Source of the DNA: Circinella minor
Taxonomy: Eukaryota; Mucoromycota; Mucoromycetes; Mucorales; Lichtheimiaceae
Reading direction: 5' to 3'
Assembly (NCBI GenBank): GCA_016758965.1
Contig: JAEPRB010000020.1
Span: 62,001-126,000, forward strand
DNA length: 64,000 nt
Both the position numbers and the translations under genes were made by a program. Below the pieces are notes generated by a model that saw only the letters and a program-made list of their open reading frames with translations, was not told the DNA's origin and did not search any database. Shown here one piece after another: positions 38,440 to 50,000 of this stretch (position 1 is its first letter; every line of letters begins with the position of its first letter).

Positions 38440-39326
38440 GTAATGTATTTACTTTATTTGTTTTTTGCCAATGTATATTTTTCACATTTATACAATACCA
38501 TATATAGTAACAATATAATATTAATATACAAATACTTATTATGACTAGCTTGTAAATCGCCATAATAAATAAAAAGAACCACGATAGTTAATTTATCATT
38601 ATGTATGATAATATAAATCTTCTATAATTAAAATGATTACTTATAAAGTGTTGTTTTTAGATTTTTCTTTTAAAACTAATTTTTGCATTCAACGTCCTCA
38701 ATTTAAGTAACAATCCTAATATAAGGCTATATTTCTTATATATAAAAAATAATAAAGAAAAAGATACATGTATATAAACCTAATACAGGATTTTGTGGAC
38801 ACAACTCTCGACTTTTTCGCTTATGATAGCAATAATTTTCGCTTAGGATGGTTAATTTTTGTTTTTTTTTGCTTTTGAGCACTTGGTCAATTCCATAAAA
38901 GCAGGTGTACCAAATACGAAAAAAAAAATGGATATCAGTCGCGAAAAACTCCTCCTATCATTTGGGTAAATCTCTAGTCTTCACAAGTGAATCTCAACTT
39001 CGACCTCGTAAGTGAAAAAATCATATATTATAAGCGAAAAAAATTGACATCATAAGCAAAAAAAAAAAAAAAAACTCCCATCATAATCGAGCAAAATCAC
39101 ATATCATAAGCGAAAAAATTGAAGATGAGTGTCCAGAATTGAATGAAAAATCCTGTATATAAAGTCGTATTTTATTCTCTATGACTAAAATAATGAGAAG
39201 TATCATGAAACTTGGTATCTTTAAGCATAGAAATATATTCTTGAAGAGATTAACTAGTACACTACGTTATACCCGATCGCAGCAATAGTAACTGCAGTTG
39301 ATATATAACGAAGATGAAGACAACCA
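38440..39326. other. Convergent region, acyl-CoA oxidase / methyltransferase
   Basis: About 890 bp with no gene. Most of it beyond 38,786 is a TIR element (next entry). The rest is AT-rich 3' UTR. Confidence 0.75.
38786..39155. mobile_element. 370-bp MITE-like element with TIRs and TA duplication
   Basis: The left end begins CAGGATTTT, then GGACAC and TTTTTCGCTTATGATA. The right end, reverse-complemented, begins CAGGATTTTT, then has GGACAC and TTTTTTCGCTTATGATA, with a short insertion between the first and second blocks. TA flanks both sides (38,784-38,785 and 39,156-39,157). The string TTCGCTTA/TAAGCGAA recurs several times inside in both orientations. No open frame is present. It is a different family from the 33.9 kb element but has the same TA-insertion style, so I infer a Tc1/mariner/pogo-derived MITE. 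Confidence 0.75.
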
Positions 39327-40326
39327 TTACTTTTTATGTGCGATGACACGGAGACGAACATACATAATAAACCATTTACCATCTTCTCTCTGGTATCCAG
39401 GACGAAGATGTTCCATGATTTCAGAAATAACCTCTTGACGTTCTTCTTCGGTTTTAAGTACTTTCAAAAACGAAAAACCAAATGTTGTAAGCCAACCAGC
39501 CACGTCTGTATTCAATTGAGTCATACGAGGTACCAATTCAATGGAATCGACATTAAATCCATTTTCTTCCAACAGCTTGGCATATTCAATTTCCGATGGA
39601 AAATACCAAGGTGATAAGGCTTTACCATCGTATCCACGACGATTCAATGCAGTAATCAACCCAGTATGAACTTCTAATCATAGCAACAGAAAATTTATAG
39701 TTATTATAAGTTACAAAAATAAGTGTATTCAAAATATACAAATAAACAATAATTTACCTCCGCAGTTCATGAAACCACCCATTTCAGCAACAAATCGACC
39801 ATTTGGTTTCAATACATGATGAATACCTTGGATAGCCTTGACAGGCTCTTTAAGCCAATGGAGTGCTATTATCATTATGTTCTAAAAAGTGAGTAGATAA
39901 TAATTATATATATAAAAAAAAAGCACAAGGCAAAACTAAAGTTTTAAAAATAGAACTAAACTCACTAGCGTTTGAAAAGACAGCATCAAAAGGTTCTTGT
40001 TTTTCTTGTTGGTCGAACCAAGTGTTGAGGTAATGACCATCAACGACATGGTAAGCAATTCCTGATCCTAATGATTTGGCCTTGTTAATCATATCGGCAC
40101 TAGCGTCAATACCTACAACAGTATGACATTTTTTAGCCAGTTGCTCAGTTAAAACACCATCACCACATCCAAAATCAAGAATACGTTCCGATGGTTGAGC
40201 ATCAAGTTTATTAAGAATAATATTTCCTAGTTTTGGAACAAAGGAAGCATGTGTATCATAATTTGATGCAGACCAATGATCTTTTTCTTGTTGTTGTTCC
40301 GACATTGGTGTTGATCGACTGTACAT
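39327..40326 (-). CDS. SAM-dependent methyltransferase (class I, UbiE/trans-aconitate-like)
   Basis: A 271-residue class I methyltransferase. Exons: 40326-39966, 39865-39758, 39673-39327. Motif I is ILDFGCGDGVLTEQLA; motif II region VVGIDASADMINKAK; FDAVFSNATLHWLKEPVKAI is the motif IV/post-IV segment, formed across the first intron. GIHHVLKPNGRFVAEMGGF is motif V/VI. This arrangement with NATLHW is typical of the Methyltransf_11/25 group that includes bacterial trans-aconitate methyltransferase; the actual substrate cannot be told. A second in-frame Met (40305, MSEQQQEKDHW) would shorten the protein by 7 residues. No targeting signal is evident. It is divergent from the SCP2 gene with about 840 bp between, and faces the acyl-CoA oxidase tail-to-tail. 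Confidence 0.85.
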
Positions 40327-41164
40327 AATATCAAATGATGCAAAATTACTGTTGTTTTCTGGTGACCCTTTATATATGCAGAGAAAAATGGGTAAAAGAT
40401 TGACAGAATCGAGATAATGAATTTTGATTGGATAGACACATTATGATATATTGACCCTTTTGCTGCAAGTATAAAAATAAAGCAAAAGTATTGGTACATA
40501 ACCTTTATTATCCTTACAGAAATTGTAAAGTTGACTCATTAAAAGTATCCTCTCAGGGCTCACATTTATTGATAAGATATATACATAATATATGTATATA
40601 TAGATTAATGTTGATATCTTAACACCCATTATAGTTAATACTCTTTGATAGAATCCGTTTGGTGATATAAAACTATAATCGGCGTGCGTTAAAAACTTAA
40701 ATGTTTTGATTGCATAATTTTTTAATATTTGAATTCGTTTAATGATGAAATAGTATTGCTATGGGAATAACTTTTTACATTCAGATAATTATCCATATAT
40801 GTAAATAGTTTTTATCTACGTAACTTATTGTTGTTATACATACATTAAGTGTATTATTTCACTCCTTTTTTTTTTTTTGCTTCCCCAAACAAATTTATAT
40901 GGAACTTCTCACAGTGATAATTCACATGTTCCTTAAAAAATAAAAACTCACTAGAAACCCACACTTTTAGTATACCCTTATAACAAACAATCTCTCACCT
41001 GTTACACCCGCCCCCCCCTTTTTTTTCCCCATACTTTAACCATACATCATGTATATAAAGCCCGCGTTTGCCCGTCATTTTTTTTTTCTTTCTCACTTTT
41101 TTTTTTTAATTATTATATTGTACGCATAATATTTTAAGAACAATAAAATAATAATAATTTCATA
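40327..41164. other. Divergent promoter region, methyltransferase / SCP2
   Basis: About 840 bp with no gene. The SCP2-proximal end holds a C-run, a TATA-like box and long pyrimidine tracts. Confidence 0.7.
41052..41059 (+). promoter_or_regulatory. TATA-like box of the SCP2 gene
   Basis: TATATAAA followed by a GC-rich patch and a T/C-rich tract lies about 105 bases before the SCP2 start codon. It is the best-placed TATA element I see in the window; function is inferred from position. Confidence 0.5.
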
Positions 41165-41966
41165 ATGGCTAATGGTGACAATTTGAAAAAGCTTGCAAGT
41201 GAACTTCTTTTACCTGAACTTGAACGTCAATTAAAAGAAGAACCTGAACTTTGGCCCAATTTAAAGGGTTTGTTCATTCTTACCATTGCAAAAAAAAAGA
41301 AGCCTATGGCAGTCTGGTATGTTCTATTTTTATTTTACTTTATTTCCATGGATACTCAAGAATAAAAAAAAAAATAGGGTTGTTATGATCATTTCTATGT
41401 TTGCTAAATGATAACGTCGTATATATGTTTATAATGTTTATAGGTATCTTTTACTTCAAGGTTAATATTTTTTAATAAATAGTTTTAGTGCGCAACAAAA
41501 TTTTAAATTGTTGCGATTTATGCTTAACTACTTTTTTTTTTTTTTCCTTTAAATTATTTAGGCAAGGAAGTTATGCCTTTGATTACAGATGATGAAGAAA
41601 AGGCTAGAAGTTCTGCTAAAACCAAAGTTCGCGTTGTCAAAATTCAAGTTGAAGATAGTGATTTAGTCAATTTTATTACTGGTGGTATGACTGGTGTCAA
41701 GGCTTATATGACTGGTAAGATCAAGGTTCGTGGTGATTTGATGCTTGCACAACGACTTGAAGAAGTATTTGAAAAGGCTGGAGGTAGAAAGGTAAAAAAA
41801 AAACATATTTAAAAGTTTGATTGTTATGGAAATGAAAAACTGGTTAAAGAAATCTTTTTTTTCTAAAAAAAAAAAAATGGTTATTTATGTATTGTAGCGT
41901 GCTCTTGATTTTATCAAAGAGAATGATCAACTTCGAGCACTGGCAGGTGGTAAAGCCAAATTGTAA
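41165..41966 (+). CDS. SCP2 sterol-carrier-domain protein (peroxisomal)
   Basis: A single SCP2-domain protein of 155 residues, of the kind that binds acyl-CoAs and sterols and supports peroxisomal beta-oxidation. Exons: 41165-41316, 41444-41460 (17 nt), 41562-41791, 41898-41966. Residues WPNLKGLFILTIAKKKKPMAVWYLLLQGKEV and ITGGMTGVKAYMTGKIKVRGDLMLAQRLEEVF match the SCP2 core (family GKLKIKGNMxLAxKL). The C-terminus is GGKAKL, a PTS1-like tripeptide (AKL). Skipping the 17-nt exon would break the frame between AVW and GKEV. A TATA-like box lies upstream. Together with the acyl-CoA oxidase 3 kb away it suggests a peroxisomal lipid neighbourhood; co-regulation is inference. Confidence 0.9.
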
Positions 41967-42451
41967 TTTAGTATATACTTCAATAATACCATTAAAAACA
42001 AAGTTTTGCTGTGCAAAGAAACAAACATTATAGTATATAAAAAATTCATTTATTAATGAGGATTTATTTGGATTGATTGTCTTTTTTGTTGTTGTTGTTG
42101 TTGTTGTGATAAAAGAGAATATATTTTAAATGACCAAAAAAAAAAAAAAAAAAAAGGAAGGAAAAGGGAAACCTATATTACATTTTAGACATTGTATATT
42201 ATGCTTTTTTTTTTGTATGAGAGATGTAACTAAATATATGAGTGTGTGTGTGTGTGTGTGAAAAAAAAAGATAATTGAATGGGGTTTTTAAGAATAATGT
42301 GTAACTTGAATAAAAAGGTGGGGGGAAGGGGATGGATAATCAGTTCGGATTGGTTTGTAAAATAAGCATTTTGAAGTCGTTGATTTTGTAAATTGATAAA
42401 ATGAATTTGTATGTTGAAAAGAGAGGGGGGGTAAAACAAATCCAATGTTCG
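41967..42451. other. Convergent region, SCP2 / RPB11
   Basis: About 485 bp of 3' UTR-type DNA with a GTT repeat near 42,085-42,106, a poly(A) run of about 20 near 42,137, and a GT repeat near 42,242-42,260. No gene is visible. Confidence 0.75.
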
Positions 42452-43126
42452 TTAAAAATCCAAATCCATACCAGGTCGAGTTGGATCTAAACCACCAGGT
42501 TGTCCACTTCCTTCACCAGTATCAAATGCACCCAAACCAGGTTGAGTTGACTTGGCATCTTCAAATGTACGATGTCGAATAACATCCATATCAAATTTAT
42601 TCTTTAAGGTATTAATTTCTGAAATTAATTCAGAAGTTGCATCTTTCAATGCTTGACCTGGTGCTGTACCAGGAACTGTTTGTACTTTGATTAAAAAGTT
42701 ATGTTCTAATGGATGAGGTACTTTATAACCTGCAAATAATACGCGTGGATCTTTTAATAGTTGACTACTCACAATAAATTACAGTTTATTTCAGTTATTA
42801 TTATTATTTTGATATGATATGATATGATATATATATATATATATATATATATAAAGAAATGAAAGAAATATAAGCTTACGCTCGTAACATATTTCCTAAC
42901 GTATGATCTTCACGTTCGATCTTGAAAGTAGCTGCATTAGGAATTTTTGTATCTACTTCCATCTCCACCCTTTATTTTTATTTTTATCATTATTTAATCA
43001 TTTCATGTCTTTAAAAAAAATATAAGAGATTTGATAATAAGAAAAAAAAAAAAAAAAAGAGAATGAATCGTACTTTCTACGGCCTTCTGGAATCACAAAA
43101 AGTTCAAAACGATCAGGTGCGTTCAT
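42452..43126 (-). CDS. rpb11: RNA polymerase II subunit RPB11
   Basis: Small alpha-like subunit that pairs with RPB3 in RNA polymerase II assembly. Three exons: 43126-43074, a middle exon (about 42,969-42,880), and a last exon from about 42,774 to 42,452. The joined start is [20 protein letters not shown], followed by [25 protein letters not shown], the conserved RPB11/alpha motif, and [21 protein letters not shown]. Helix 2 [15 protein letters not shown] closes the conserved part. Beyond the usual roughly 120 residues there is a Gly/Pro/Asp tail of about 30 residues ending GMDLDF. It is divergent from LSM4 (371 bp between starts). Confidence 0.95.
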
Positions 43127-43497
43127 GATGTAATAAATTGAATAAAATGTAAAAATAAGAATCGATTAAAAAAAAAAAAAAAAAAAAGTTCAAAGTGAAA
43201 GCAACGTCAGCAAAATTGATTTTTTTTTTTTAGTTCTGCCACATTTTTTTTTCTTTGACTTTAAGCGGGTTCAACTTGACTTTTTTTTTTTTCTCCAGAT
43301 CAAAAACGTAAGCATTATAACTTTTTTTTTTTTTTTACCCTTTTTTCATTTTTTTTATGTTAACTTATAAGCAATAAATATATATTTTTGACATCAATGA
43401 AAAGAAATGGATGAAGAAATGAGTTTATTTTGAAGGAATTTGCTTTTCTAATTTATGAAAAAAACAAAACATATTGTATTATTAGATATATGAAAAA
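43127..43497. promoter_or_regulatory. Bidirectional promoter region, rpb11 / lsm4
   Basis: 371 bp between two divergent start codons, with many A or T runs of 10-19 bases, an arrangement that should disfavour nucleosomes. Shared use by the two housekeeping genes is inferred from position only. Confidence 0.45.
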
Positions 43498-43890
43498 ATG
43501 CTTCCACTTTCACTATTACACACAGCAGCAGGACATCCACTTTTAGTGGAATTAAAAAATGGTGAGACTTTTAATGGTCATTTAGTCAATTGTGATAATT
43601 GGATGAATTTGACTTTACGTGAAGTGATTCAAACCTCACCCGATGGAGATCGATTTTGGCGCTTACCTGAGTGTTATATCCGTGGTAATACAATCAAATA
43701 TTTAAACGTTCCAGAAGAAATTGTTGATATGGTCAAGGAAGAGGAAATAAAAGCAAGACAAGCTCGACGAGGAAGAGAGAATGGATATAATAATCGTGGA
43801 AGAGGTCAAAACCGTGGACGTGGTGGACAAAATTACAGAGGTGGAGGTGGACAACGTGGTGGTGGTCCTGCTAGTGGTAATCGAGCATGA
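43498..43890 (+). CDS. lsm4: U6 snRNA-associated Sm-like protein LSM4
   Basis: A 130-residue intronless LSM4. It is part of the Lsm2-8 ring on U6 snRNA in the nucleus and of the Lsm1-7 ring in mRNA decay. Sm1 motif: [31 protein letters not shown]; Sm2: [15 protein letters not shown]. The C-terminus is an RGG/Gly-Arg-Asn-rich tail ([20 protein letters not shown]), as in other LSM4s, where it aids RNA binding and P-body assembly. The start at 43498 matches the family beginning MLPLSLL. The stop is about 740 bp from the convergent transporter gene. Confidence 0.96.
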   Translation: MLPLSLLHTAAGHPLLVELKNGETFNGHLVNCDNWMNLTLREVIQTSPDGDRFWRLPECYIRGNTIKYLNVPEEIVDMVKEEEIKARQARRGRENGYNNRGRGQNRGRGGQNYRGGGGQRGGGPASGNRA

Positions 43891-44629
43891 AAAAACAAAA
43901 AAGAAAAAAAGAGCCTTTATATTGAGAGTATTAGCGTTATATATTCCCTCCCTTCTTCTCCCTTCTTTCTATCTTTAACTCTCTTGTTTTTTTTTTCCCA
44001 ATTTAAAAAAAAAATTATGCAACCAAGATAAAAATTCATTAACTAAAGCAACACATTTCTCTATACATATAATACGATATATATATAAAAGCCCCAAAAA
44101 CATTGAATAATAATAATAATAATAATAAAAGAAACAAGAAGCGTATTTTTGCATTTGCATGTAAGTTGATTGGGAGATAATATGGATAAATTACTAAATA
44201 CAGAAGAATCATTTGAAGGAAAAATATATATTCAATCTCAGGAAATATCGTTCTTAAAATAAAATATCATGAAGACACAACAAAAGCAAAAAAAATTAAT
44301 AATAGATAGTTTTTTTTTTTTTTTAGAAAAAAAAAGAGTTGAATTACATTAATAAGAATATATAAAAAATGGTTAAAGTGTATACTATAATACAAAAAGA
44401 ATACGTAAGAAATTGTAAAGTCAAAAGAGAAGGTGGGGAAAGGGGGGGGGATATCAAAAGAGAAGAAAAGGAATTATTATAATTTAAAGAGAGTGATTAT
44501 AGATAGTGTGTGTGGTTATTGTATAAATGAAATATTGTCCAAAGTGTATATGATAATAATAATAACTAATAACTAATAATAATATTCTTTTTACTAAACT
44601 ATAATAACAAGGAACACAAGTATTATAAT
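43891..44629. other. Convergent region, lsm4 / oligopeptide transporter
   Basis: About 740 bp, AT-rich, with ATA/ATT repeats near 44,108-44,128 and 44,553-44,583 and a G run near 44,442. No gene is seen. Confidence 0.75.
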
Positions 44630-47069
44630 TTATGGGCAATTTTCTTGCAAACCTTCAATACAAGAAGCATAGAAAGCGTGGCCTGGAATTCCACTAAGTT
44701 TGAACACAGCTTTTAAAAGAGCAGAGATACCTTGTCCAGCAATCATACCACCAGCAACACTGTACATAAAGTCTTCATGAGACTTGGGGTTCAAACGTTT
44801 CCAGATCTTACCTGAGGTCCAGCCAATGAGCATAGATAATGGAACTTCAGGTGCAGGATTAATCATAGCAATACCAATAGCAGACATAGAGGGGATATAG
44901 CGATGATACTTTTCGGGAACAAACATAAACTTAATAAATGGAATGACAACACCAACAACAGCACACATAGCAGTAACAATAATACAGTCTCTTGTCAATG
45001 GATCAGCGGAACCAGTTAACAATTTGGTAACTTGTAACCAGGCCATGACAGCGACCAATTGGAATTCACAATTCTTTGTGTTCAAATCATCATTGATGAC
45101 ACATGGATAAGCTTCAGCGAACAAAATAAAGAGTCCGACAGCGATACCAATAGCAGGAATGGAGGCAACAGCTTGAGCAAGGAATTGGGATCGTGGAGAA
45201 GCACCGACCAATTGACCTGTTTTCAAATCACCAACCATATCGACAGCTTGAGAAGCAGCAGAAGCAGAAATATTACCGGCCATTAAGTTGTTCTTTTGTA
45301 CTTGTTGGAGGGTGTCTGAAGGCATACCAGCAAAAATCAATTGTGCCATTTTACCAATACTACCAGTAGGATTGATATCTGTTTCACCAGCAGCTTGAAG
45401 ACCGACAAATGACAAAATGAATGCAATAATAACTGCAACAATGGATTGATAGACAGGCATATGGAAGTATTCACCCATAATGGCACATGTGAAGATAATA
45501 GAAATGACAGTTCCGCCGACCCACCATGTAACAGGAACGAGTTCTTCTGGCTTGTAGAGGTCATCACTAGTTGCTGGGCGCTCTCTAGGTGTAGGAGCCT
45601 CTCCACGGAAGACCTTGTGCTTAATATAGCCGTATGCTTCACGAGTACCATAACCTAATTCAGAAACGCCACCTTTGATACCACGCCATAACGTCTCATA
45701 ACGAACAAACAATTCAGTCATTGAGGACAAGACCATAAGTGCGATACCGGGCCATAAAAAGAAACTTTGGGCGGTAGTGCCTTCGTCGCTGAAACCACCA
45801 GCACCAATCCAGTAACCCTTGGTAACACAAACAGGACCAACAACACCCCACAAGAAAACAGACGAGACAAAGAAACTGATAACAGTTGAACCAGGAATCA
45901 TTAGACCAGCGCCAAAGAACGGCCAGTCAAATTGGAAAACCCAACCCCAATCAGCATCAGCACTCATCAAGGGTATATAGTCAGCACTATAACCGATCCA
46001 CCAAAGAATATGAACTATTGAACAATACCATAATGGCAACAATGTAAGTATATCCATAATAACTTGGAGATTCATCTACCCAGACAAGTAATTTATATTA
46101 TCCCTTTCGCCTCCACCCCAATAAAGTTCTTCTTATCACATATTTAAATAACTTACTTGCTTCGAAGAATGGAACCCAATAAGCGATCAAAGTCCAACAA
46201 AAGGTAATTGCAAAGAAGATACCCATCCATTTAGCCTTCTTCATAGCTTCTCGTTCACCTTCCACACTGCTATGTAAAGAGATGATGGTAATGGCAGTAG
46301 CACGTGGAGTAGGGAAAGCCAAATCTTGATTAATGACGAAATGTCGTCGAAGCGGGACAGCAAAGAAAAGACCGTAAAAAGCAGCAGAGATGGTGAAAAG
46401 AACAAGAGCAGCGGCATCAGCTTTGGGTGTGTTCATAAGACCCAATTTGTACAGGGCAGGTACACCAGCAACGAAACCAGCGGAAAGACCACCGGCAGTA
46501 GTAGCAGCTGATTGAGCTGTAACGTTTTCCTTTGGACCAAAGTGACCACCACCAAGCCATAAAGGCAAAACACGAGACAAAGGTTTAATAATAGCAAATG
46601 AGAAAATACCACCGAATAATGATGCAGCAAAAGTCCAACCGATTTTCAAACCGAGATATGTATTTGATGCGGCTGTTGTTGTTAATTGATGTATAATAAT
46701 AATATGAATTGATGGATGAATTGGAATTAAAGCGTCGGAGAGATGAGAAAGCCAAAAAAAAAAAGTAAAAAATTAGTTAAATGATTGGGCGGCATAGCAT
46801 ACTCCGATTCACATCATCAAAAAAAAAAAAAAAATGGGAGAAAAGGAAAAAATATAATAATACTTGCCTACAAGACAACCAAGTAAGGAGCCAACGACGG
46901 TAGCTCGCCATGTAAATTGCCATTCTTCTACGAATTCCTGACCTATAGGTCTATCATCCTTCATCTCAACTTGTTGATCCAAATCATATTGTTCTTTTTC
47001 CTTTGAATCGATTTCATATTCAATTTTTTCTTCCCCTGGGGTAATGTCTTTGTCTTTGACTTCCGCCAT
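44630..47069 (-). CDS. OPT-family oligopeptide / metal-chelate transporter
   Basis: A 700-residue proton-coupled transporter of the OPT superfamily (fungal YSL-like group), about 14 predicted membrane spans. Exons: 47069-46868, 46672-46157, 46014-44630. A charged cytosolic N-terminus (EVKDKDITPGEEKIEYEIDS) leads to EWQFTWRATVVGSLLGCLVAASNTYLGLKIGWTFAASLFGG, where the first intron falls between V-A and uses a GC donor. Other family motifs: ENVTAQSAATTAGGLSAGFV, FPTPRATAITI, DWGWVFQFDWPFFGAGLMIPGSTVISFF, QLVGASPRSQFLAQA, NPAPEVPLSMLIGW and GGMIAGQGI. The second intron must end at 46,015 to keep frame. Plasma or vacuolar membrane location is inferred. Substrate (oligopeptide, siderophore or metal complex) cannot be told. 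Confidence 0.93.
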
Positions 47070-50000
47070 AACTATTGATTAATTATTATCAAAAAAAAAA
47101 ATGGAGGATAAAAATAAAGATCGTTGCTATTTTGATTATTGGATTTGATATAACAGCGAAGAGAAAATAAAGATAAAAAAAAAATAAAAAAAGAAAGAAA
47201 AAAAAAGTAAGTGAAGAAAAAAAAAAAGAAAAGGTTGAAAGAATAAACCAAAAAACCAAGTCTAATTGATTTTATATGCTTGAGTCAAAAAAATAATTTA
47301 ATTCCTCAAAATTGGGTTGATTGTGTTGTGTTCATGCTTATATTTGAGTTGTTGGTGTTATTTAACATTATACACACGACACCACAAGTAACATATATTT
47401 TACACATTGGGAAGGGTTCGTGCGTTTCGTCTTCCGGTTTGACATGGAGGCTCTCTTTCAGGAAATTTCTGCTTGAAATGGCAATTCCCTGTCTATTAGG
47501 TCAAACGGTGCAACCTTGCAGTTGTGTTATCTAAAAAAAAAAAAAATCACCTTCTTTGTCGTACCTTCTTTCCTTTTCCCTTTGAATTAAAAAGTAAGGC
47601 ATCAAAAAAGGTATATTCTAGGTTACGAGCATTCCTCCACCTGTGCTCTTAAATTGTACATTCATTCCTTTTTTTGTCCTTCTTATCCTGATTTGTTCTT
47701 TCACTTTTCGTTTTTTTTTTTTTAACTCTTCCTTGCATAAACATGATTGTTCACTGATACAACAACTTCTGTTGTCGGAGAGAGGAATAAGAAAGGACAG
47801 AAGAGAATATTTTAATTGTTTTCTTAACTTTTTGAATACAACAATCCACCAAAATTGGTTTGTATTCTAATAAAAGCGTTATCTACTTTATTAGTACAAA
47901 ATACTTTTTTTTTTCCTATCATCAACGGACTTTGACGAAAAAATGGGACATGGTGGGGGTTATTTATTTATTTATTTTTTTTCGTTATAATGCAGCTGCA
48001 AACATATAATATCTTTGGCGATTTTTTGTTGTTCTGTTACGCCAAGCCCCTCAGATAATTTCGCTATCAATGACTTTTCTTTATCTTTTTTTTTTCTTCC
48101 CGCGAGCGTGGGACAGGATATAGCCAAAGAGCTGGAGTGTATTATGATATAGATCACACGGGCAGTTTACTATTTTTTGATATACAGGGAAAACGGCACA
48201 TGATGAAGACAAGTTGGTCTTTTTGTTAAATCTTTTACAAAATGTTAATTATATGTATGGATGTACTCAGGGTTATATAATAAAGCTAGTACTTTATTAT
48301 ACTTTTAACTATAATTATAGTTACAGTTACAGTTTCTCTTTCTTCGATCTATAGATGCTGTAAATGAGAAGGGGGGGTAGAGGAAAAGTAAATACAGCAA
48401 TAATTATATCAGTTCTGTAAAGTTGATAATAAAGTGTCTTGATCACATCATCTGTGTAGTGCTTCTATTCAATATTTGGTATGACATGTGATAACAGAAA
48501 AAAAAAACATAATAAACAACTCATATTTAGTTTACTGCTTCTAGCAAAAGTAAACAAAGTGTATTATTGTGTCAGAAGACACTTACTTTAAATAATATGC
48601 GAGTTGCTTATGTATACATTTGATAAATATGTAGTTTTTGTCTGTCCCTTCTTACACCCTTAATTTCTTAACACATCCGTTTTTCAGTATATTTATGTTT
48701 TCCCTGAGAAACCGTTATTGTTTTGATGATAATGTGAGGCGGTATCTGAAATACTTTTTTTTTTTCCTATGCACAGAAGCCATTTTTTTTTTTTGTGAAC
48801 GAAATCCGCGATTATTTGTTTAAGAAAGACCCCTTTTTTCTTTTTACATCTCGTAAATTTATTATCATTATTTTTTGTCTATTCATTAATAACGATCTTT
48901 TATTTTTAAAAAGGTTGAGACCTGATCATCACACCCGCCATCTTCAATGGTAAGTTTCTTTTTTATGATTTTGGATCAGAAAAAAAAAAAAAAACCTTAT
49001 TCTGTTTTATGTTATACAAAAGCGTCGTGTAACAATCAGATGATAGAAAGATGCTTCTTTTCCCACCACTCAAACATGTTATTTTTATTTTGGATGCCTT
49101 TTACTGTTTTTAGTTTTGATACGCTTGACATCTTTAAGAAATTTTTGCCAAAACTGTAAAAAATTTCAAAAACTTGTCTAATCATCTTATAATTATTTTT
49201 TCTACACTCGTAAAAAAATGACATTATGTCCATGATGATAAAATGAAACTTATCATCATCTTGATCTTCTTTTGTTCGTACTAACAAAATAAAGACAAAT
49301 AGACTTGTGTTACAATTAAATATATGTATGGGAAATAATTCAGTAATAATAATAACCTATAATATATCAAGTGATTTGAAGTATTCTTTACATATCCAAG
49401 TAAAAAGATCCTCCATCACAAGGCTAACAGTAGTTTTGAGTTATCAACCAAAAAATTTTTTTTTGGGGGCTAGCATAATATAACTTTTAGTGTATACTAA
49501 ATTTGGTTATTATTACAAGGAGTTCCTTCAAATTAAAATAGAGTTTGTCAACGGTTAAAGGAGTCAATAATGTAGTAGGGGCTGATGTTTGCTTCTAGAT
49601 GTGCAATCTTGTGTGATTCACATTACAGTACGTACTGCTAATATCCCTGTTTACTTTTTTTGGTTATATACACCGAACTATATTATCATTACTCTTACGA
49701 TGACCTGTTTTTTTTTCTTTACTCTAACCCTGAATTTCAAATATAAAAAGAATAACCCCTCTTTAAAGCCTACCGTTATTGAATATCAAAAAGATCATGA
49801 ATTAAAAAGACTCCTGAAAGGGGCCTTCTATATTACTAAAATGGTAATCAATCTAGATCATTGAATTTGGTTTTTTGTTACTAAAATGATGTGGTTACTG
49901 TTATCCAAATAGGTAGCCTAATATCGACAACTTTACCAAAAAGAAAATATTTTATTAAAACACAACATGTTGATAAATGAATCAAAGTTTATACACAGAT

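Noticed and set aside
49589..49864. 91-residue open frame (+)
   Set aside because: Phe/Thr/Ile-rich composition expected of AT-rich noncoding DNA; no family resemblance and no splice partners.
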